NCBI GenBank assembly: GCA_006384855.1
Contig: VCJN01002849.1
Coordinates: 62,001 to 126,000 of the forward strand
DNA: 64,000 bases
Reading direction: 5' to 3'
From: Tetraselmis striata
Taxonomy: Eukaryota; Chlorophyta; Chlorodendrophyceae; Chlorodendrales; Chlorodendraceae
Part shown: positions 59,036 to 64,000 of the stretch, in pieces
Position numbering within the stretch: position 1 is the first letter of the stretch
How the letters are laid out: every line of letters begins with the position of its first letter
Made by a program: the position numbers and the translations under genes
Notes under the pieces: generated by a model
Database searches by the model: none
The model's input: only the letters and a program-made list of their open reading frames with translations
What the model was told of the DNA's origin: nothing

Positions 59036-62000
59036 ACCAACTCAGTCTGTGTGAGCCAGATACGATATAGCTACGGGAAACGTCGCATATGGAACGCCGA
59101 CGTGGTGAACATCGCCTTCACCTTCTTGGCCGCCGGACTGACGCCTTCGCCAATCCAACCACGCACACATCCTCTGACGCACCTCTCACAACGCCGCTGT
59201 CCATATTAGCACAAGTTGTGCCACGTTGGCTCGTGCGTACCATGGCTAGTTGTTTTGATGCTACTGCAAGTGCTGCATGAAGTCCCGTAAAAAGAAGAGC
59301 AGAGATATACATGCCATTATTGGCTGGCAACATGCAACGTCTTGGTACCACATCTGCAGAAGCCAGCAGCACATCAAGCATTAGTGCCTTTTCAACACAC
59401 GTAATTCGATGATTATTCAAAGCACTGCACCAATATTCCTTACACGACTACAAATTAATATGACGACGGGTACGAATTTGACGATACAAACCACTTAACT
59501 CGTACAAAGGACAAACACATACATATATCGCTAAATGGCGGCGAGGTAAACCAAGCGCGGCGTCGGATTTCGTCAATCCCGTATGACGCGGAGCATTATT
59601 ATTGTAGCCGTACCACACGAAGTACCGGGTATACCTGGGCCGATTTCAAACACTGAAGCAATCGCGCAAGTTCTGCGAGTTGTAGTAATCATGGTGTACG
59701 GGTATGGATACTTTAATTCGTTCACGTGTTGATCGAAAATCGCGTTAACAAATGACGTTGACGTCGTCCGATCATGCTATAAACGACCCTACTACTGCGA
59801 TTCACAATCTCATAGAAGCGCTGTTACAATTAAATTCATGGACATGTAGGAGTGCGACTGCAAACAACCTCCATGCTGCGGGAAATGGAATGCCTAAACA
59901 GATAATGTCCGAGGGCAGGGCGGCACATGCAAGCAGTGCCGGCGAAGCCCTGCGGCGGCAAGGTCAATCTGAAAGGAAACAACACGGCCGGCACAGTCCA
60001 TCACTAATCCAGGTGAGACCTCACCCACTGCCAGCTGCCGGAGAGCAGCCATCAACAATGGCCCCTCAACGAATCCCAACCAACCCACACCTACAAGTCT
60101 GAGAATTGCATGTATTCGTTGAGCCAAATGCCAAAGAGAAGTCATGTACAGTCTGCAACTAACACGGAGACAGCCCGGGGGGGGGGGGGGGGGGGGGGGG
60201 GGGGCATATTCACCTCTGCGGAGCCTTTGGGAGTGTATTGCATTACCGCATGCAATAAAGAACTAAGGCCATCCGCCGGCAGGCCAGGTCGAGCCAAGGG
60301 CAGCCAAAGGCAGTGCTGCGAGGTCACCATGGCGGGGCCTTGTGGCTGCACACAAGGCATAATCCATGGAACGGCATTAGGTGGTTAGGCTGGTTCAACC
60401 CAAAGACATCAAGGTATAATGTCAATTAATATCCACCCCTCCACAAGGCCCCTTTCTCGCCGAAGTCCCAGGCCCCTTTCTCGCCGAATCCCAGTTTACG
60501 AATAGTAGGGCAGCTGAATCTAGGCTTTATAGACTGAAGTCCTTGAACATGTTGCACATGTATCTTCAGCCTTAATCACAATACGATAGGTTGTAAGCAA
60601 GCCCTTTGGCCCTAACATGTATCATGCACGAGTGACACAGACTTGCGCCACATTAAGCGTTTCCTGTACCCCTAGACCAACGGGGTTTGGTGCCCCGCGC
60701 GTCCCGCCGCGCATGCATAGACCATTATTGCATGGTGGGATGGCCATGCCGCGTGGGTGAGGAAACATGTCAGCAAAGAGTCCAGGGTATTTTTAGGTGG
60801 GGTGGGGCCAAAGTTGCGTACCCCCGTGCAGGGTGTGGCGTGATACCCTCGCCATTGTATGTAGTGTGGCCTTGTTGTGCAGCTCTCAAACTCGTGGTAT
60901 CGCTCGGTGCGTTGCAAGGAAACGTCGGATTGATTTAATGTAAATACCCACAAAATCTACGCGAGCAAGGCCACAATTTCCTTAGTGTCAGCACGGTCGT
61001 CCGAGGTAATATAGGCATTTTTCGACGTTTCAGAAATAATCGGTCGAAATATCACATCTGTGGCAACGATTGGTCACCACATTGGCGTGGAACTTTACAC
61101 CAAGTGAATCTCAAAATCTGATACAATGTAGCGGGACAGTCTGTTGCGTGCACTCATGCACGGACCACTAATACTTGGCACATGCCCCCTTTCACAACAT
61201 TATTTATCCCACCACCATCGACGCGGTGCGGTGCGCGCCATTGCCGTCCCATTGGGCTCACGATAGCGCGCTATGAGCATGCGGCCATGCACTACCATCA
61301 GGAGGAAGGGGACCGTATCACACGCGCGTGTACGGCCGGAATCCTACTGAATATGATCCCGGGAGTCCACGCAATTTCACGTGTGCGCGTGTTCGCCATT
61401 GTCGCTATTGTGCTGTCATATTTGGATGTAATTGTTCGATTTGAACGACTTGGATATCTTTCTGTACAGTCGCCGCCCGGCACGCTGATTGATCACGATG
61501 TACTGCTGCCATCCAGGTGGGGCATGCATGTCGCCCGTCCCATCCCGTACCCCGCCTCTTCGGCCCGCCACTACTCTATGTTGTCCGGCACAACGGCACT
61601 CCTCCTCGGTTGCCGGGCGTATCTCATCACTCCGCACGGTGGCGGCTGCCACTCGATTTCTCGATGGTGGACTTGGGCCACTGCGTGGATGTTTCGACAT
61701 GCGACTGGCATCCGGAGACAAGGTCTCCCACCGGCCTGATGGCGGCGAGCTTGCGGTGCTGCCCGCAGAGACTCGCGCAACGGGAAGCATAGCTTGACTT
61801 ACACGGACAGGGCTGCCAGTGTTCAGCTCATGCAAACGAGCGGGATGAGACGAGTTCAATGATTCTTGAGGGGACTTTTGACGGCTGTGGGGTGGAAGTA
61901 TAATAACGCCGAATTCAATATAGTTAGGTTGTAGCGTTCGCGGTATAAGACTGGTGCGTGTCTCGTGACTGATAGCGACATGGCTGGCGATTCTTCTTGT

Positions 62001-64000
62001 ATTGATATCAAAAAACTTGCAACGCCATGCGGCGATGTCGTGGTGGGACGCCGCTGGACGATAGCTCATCATCGCTTCCTGCAACATTACCAGGCGATAG
62101 ATGAATAACATCATCATAACAATAATGTATCAACCATAGTAACCAATATATTTGTGAGTATACACTCATAATACAACTTCAAGCTACAACAAGAAATTGT
62201 ATTCACCCGCCGACGCTTCCTGAGTTCGGGGGCACTCAGTCATTTATATATAGACGGCTGCAAATACGCCATTTATTATTGACGTGGTGACGGGATTGTC
62301 TCCATGCGTCAGAATACTATTACGTATTGGAGAATTCGATGAAAGTAGAAATGGAATGATATGCGATATACACATGCAGCCATTCATACATGCATATAAA
62401 TATGTGTTTGAGTTTGTGTTTGTGCATCACCAAGAATAAGATGAAGCATTCAATACTGCTATGAGACAAATACACGTCGTTTGAATATTGTAATGCACAA
62501 CCAGTATATCATAATTGTGTATGAATGCGATGATGGCTGGAGCATATGTTGTTTCATCTTATGCCTTAATTCACAGTGGTCACCATGTGACACTACGACA
62601 AATTGCTTGAGATATCGATCGCCTCTAAATGTTGCATATGAGACTATCGTGCTCAACCATGTTCACCTTCGTATTACTTACATGCATGTGTAGTAGCATG
62701 CAGTACATTCTGCCAGAAAATAAGACGGCTCAGCATTGACATGCTCCTCTTTCTATCAAAAATGCACACGAGCCGTGGGGGCCATTTTGGGACTGCACTT
62801 GTTGATTGCCAGCGTGCCTTGGCCGCGGCATCAGCGTGTTGGCTTTATTTTGTTTTTCTGCCAATGGTAGGTATGTGGGAAGAGAAGGGGAAGGTGCCAG
62901 CGCGTAGGTGACAATACCTAGTCGCAAAAGTGATCGCATGCGTTGTTCACCGCGTGTAATTTAACCCAGAGATGTCAGAGAGTGCAACTATTGGTGCGCG
63001 GCGAACCTTGCGCACTACATGCAAAAACCGTAGTGAGCGTTGTGCCCCTTCGAGATAGGAAGCCGAGGTTGGGCTAGGAGTGCGGGGAGACGCGGTGTGC
63101 GGGGGGCTTAATCGTTTGGGGCGCCCCCGGCGGGTGTCGCAGTGGGTGGTGGGCGACTAGGCCGGCCGCTTCACTCGTGCGCATGTTCATGGCGCCTGCA
63201 AAAGCGCACGCATCGCTCTACTTCACGAAACGAACAATTTCACCAAGCTATTCCTTCGGATCCCGTAGAAAGATGTGGCTTGTCGGGAGATGTGTTGTGT
63301 GTCCAGTTGCTCGGGGACGGGCGAGTTGCACCATCATCCGACGACGGTGGGCGGAGTTCTCCCGCGACGAGCAGCTACTTGGTGCGCGAGACGATAGCGG
63401 GGCAGCGCGACGGTCCAAATGCTGTCCAACCGCGATATGCAGTACTTACTAGTACATTCGACCGGCCCCCAGAACCATTTCGTGACGTACCATGATGTGT
63501 ATACTGGGCAGACTGTGTTTCGGGGCTACGCTGGATATGAGTTAAATGTGGGTGTTTCGGGCGTGTGATACGCCCCTCTACTTTCTCCTCCTCCTACTAT
63601 AGAAATCCTTTGCCCTGCGGCAAGGAGGCCGCAAAAACACTCTCTTGCCTGCGCGTGCGGCGATCAAGGCCGAATTTTGTCCCTGATTTTCCCCATAAAC
63701 TATCATCATCGACACGTAGTGCTTAGTCCATGTCGTGAATGACCTAATTTCATTGCCCTACGCGCATGGTGGATAGCCGTCATACCACAAAGGTGATGTG
63801 GTATGAGTACATGGGCAGTGGTGTCCCATGCATATTTATGCAATTTGCGTTTTTGAAGCACCAGCGCCATAAGCCATGCTTTTGCCTTTATGCAAGTGTT
63901 GACGGCAAGGGCTACCGTGTGGCAAGGGTTACCGCGTGGGTGTATTGTGTTGTCGCGGCATCCCCCCCCACCCCCCGGCCGTACGACCCTGAGTAACATG
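59036..64000. other. Intergenic or unassigned, no confident gene
   Basis: Contains a 28-base poly(G) run (60177-60204), a small direct repeat (AGGCCCCTTTCTCGCCGAA twice near 60446-60488) and AT-rich DNA at 61.9-62.7 kb. A 185-codon plus-strand frame at 61182-61739 has overlapping open frames on both strands and no recognised motif. Confidence 0.4.

Noticed and set aside
61182-61739. 185-codon plus-strand frame
   Set aside because: Overlapping frames on both strands are open, composition is unremarkable and no motif is recognised.

Overview
The window is nuclear DNA of a unicellular, flagellated green alga, probably a prasinophyte or another chlorophyte; I cannot name the species. The evidence is a set of spliced genes with GT-AG introns, a plant-type O-GlcNAc transferase (SECRET AGENT class), plant-like RPB7, eL33 and DPM1, the axonemal protein PF16/SPAG6, CCCTAAA-type telomere-like motifs, and DIRS-order retroelements of the kind seen in green algae. 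Homopolymer C/G tracts of 14 to 28 bases occur throughout and often lie in introns.

Layout. 1-3.1 kb: decayed gag/ORF1-like coding sequence ending in a (CAATTT)n tail. 3.7-5.9 kb: broken DIRS-order element carrying RT/RNase H. 7.7-11.7 kb (+): five-exon O-GlcNAc transferase. 13.1-13.4 kb (-): unrecognised exon. 14.5-16.6 kb (-): gag plus RT of a second DIRS-order family. 16.9-17.4 kb: microsatellites and a telomere-like patch. 18.3-27.0 kb (-): seven-exon gene for a 1,929-residue armadillo-repeat protein. 27.9-31.1 kb (-): gag plus tyrosine recombinase (YR) element with split direct repeats and no RT. 31.3-32.2 kb: two related TIR elements. 32.7-33.9 kb (+): RPB7. 35.3-39.4 kb and 43.6-47.3 kb (+): two decayed copies of the gag-YR element, both with other elements inserted. 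39.6-40.8 kb (+): eL33/RPL35A, convergent with 41.0-42.7 kb (-): DPM1. 47.8-49.8 kb (+): PF16. 51.4-51.8 kb: third TIR-element copy. 53.0-56.6 kb (+): ten-exon gene, tentatively SLF2/FAM178-like. 56.6-64.0 kb: no confident gene, one tandem duplication.

The host genes are unrelated single loci: transcription (RPB7), translation (eL33), ER glycosylation (DPM1), nucleocytoplasmic O-GlcNAc signalling (OGT), cilium (PF16), a large ARM scaffold and a possible genome-maintenance factor. All exon models were built by eye; reading-frame phase closes at every junction of the six multi-exon models. The most unusual content is the mobile fraction. One family carries gag and YR but no RT in three of three copies. 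Another carries RT/RNase H with no YR before its terminal repeats. The terminal repeats of the two look alike, which raises the possibility of a two-component DIRS-type system.
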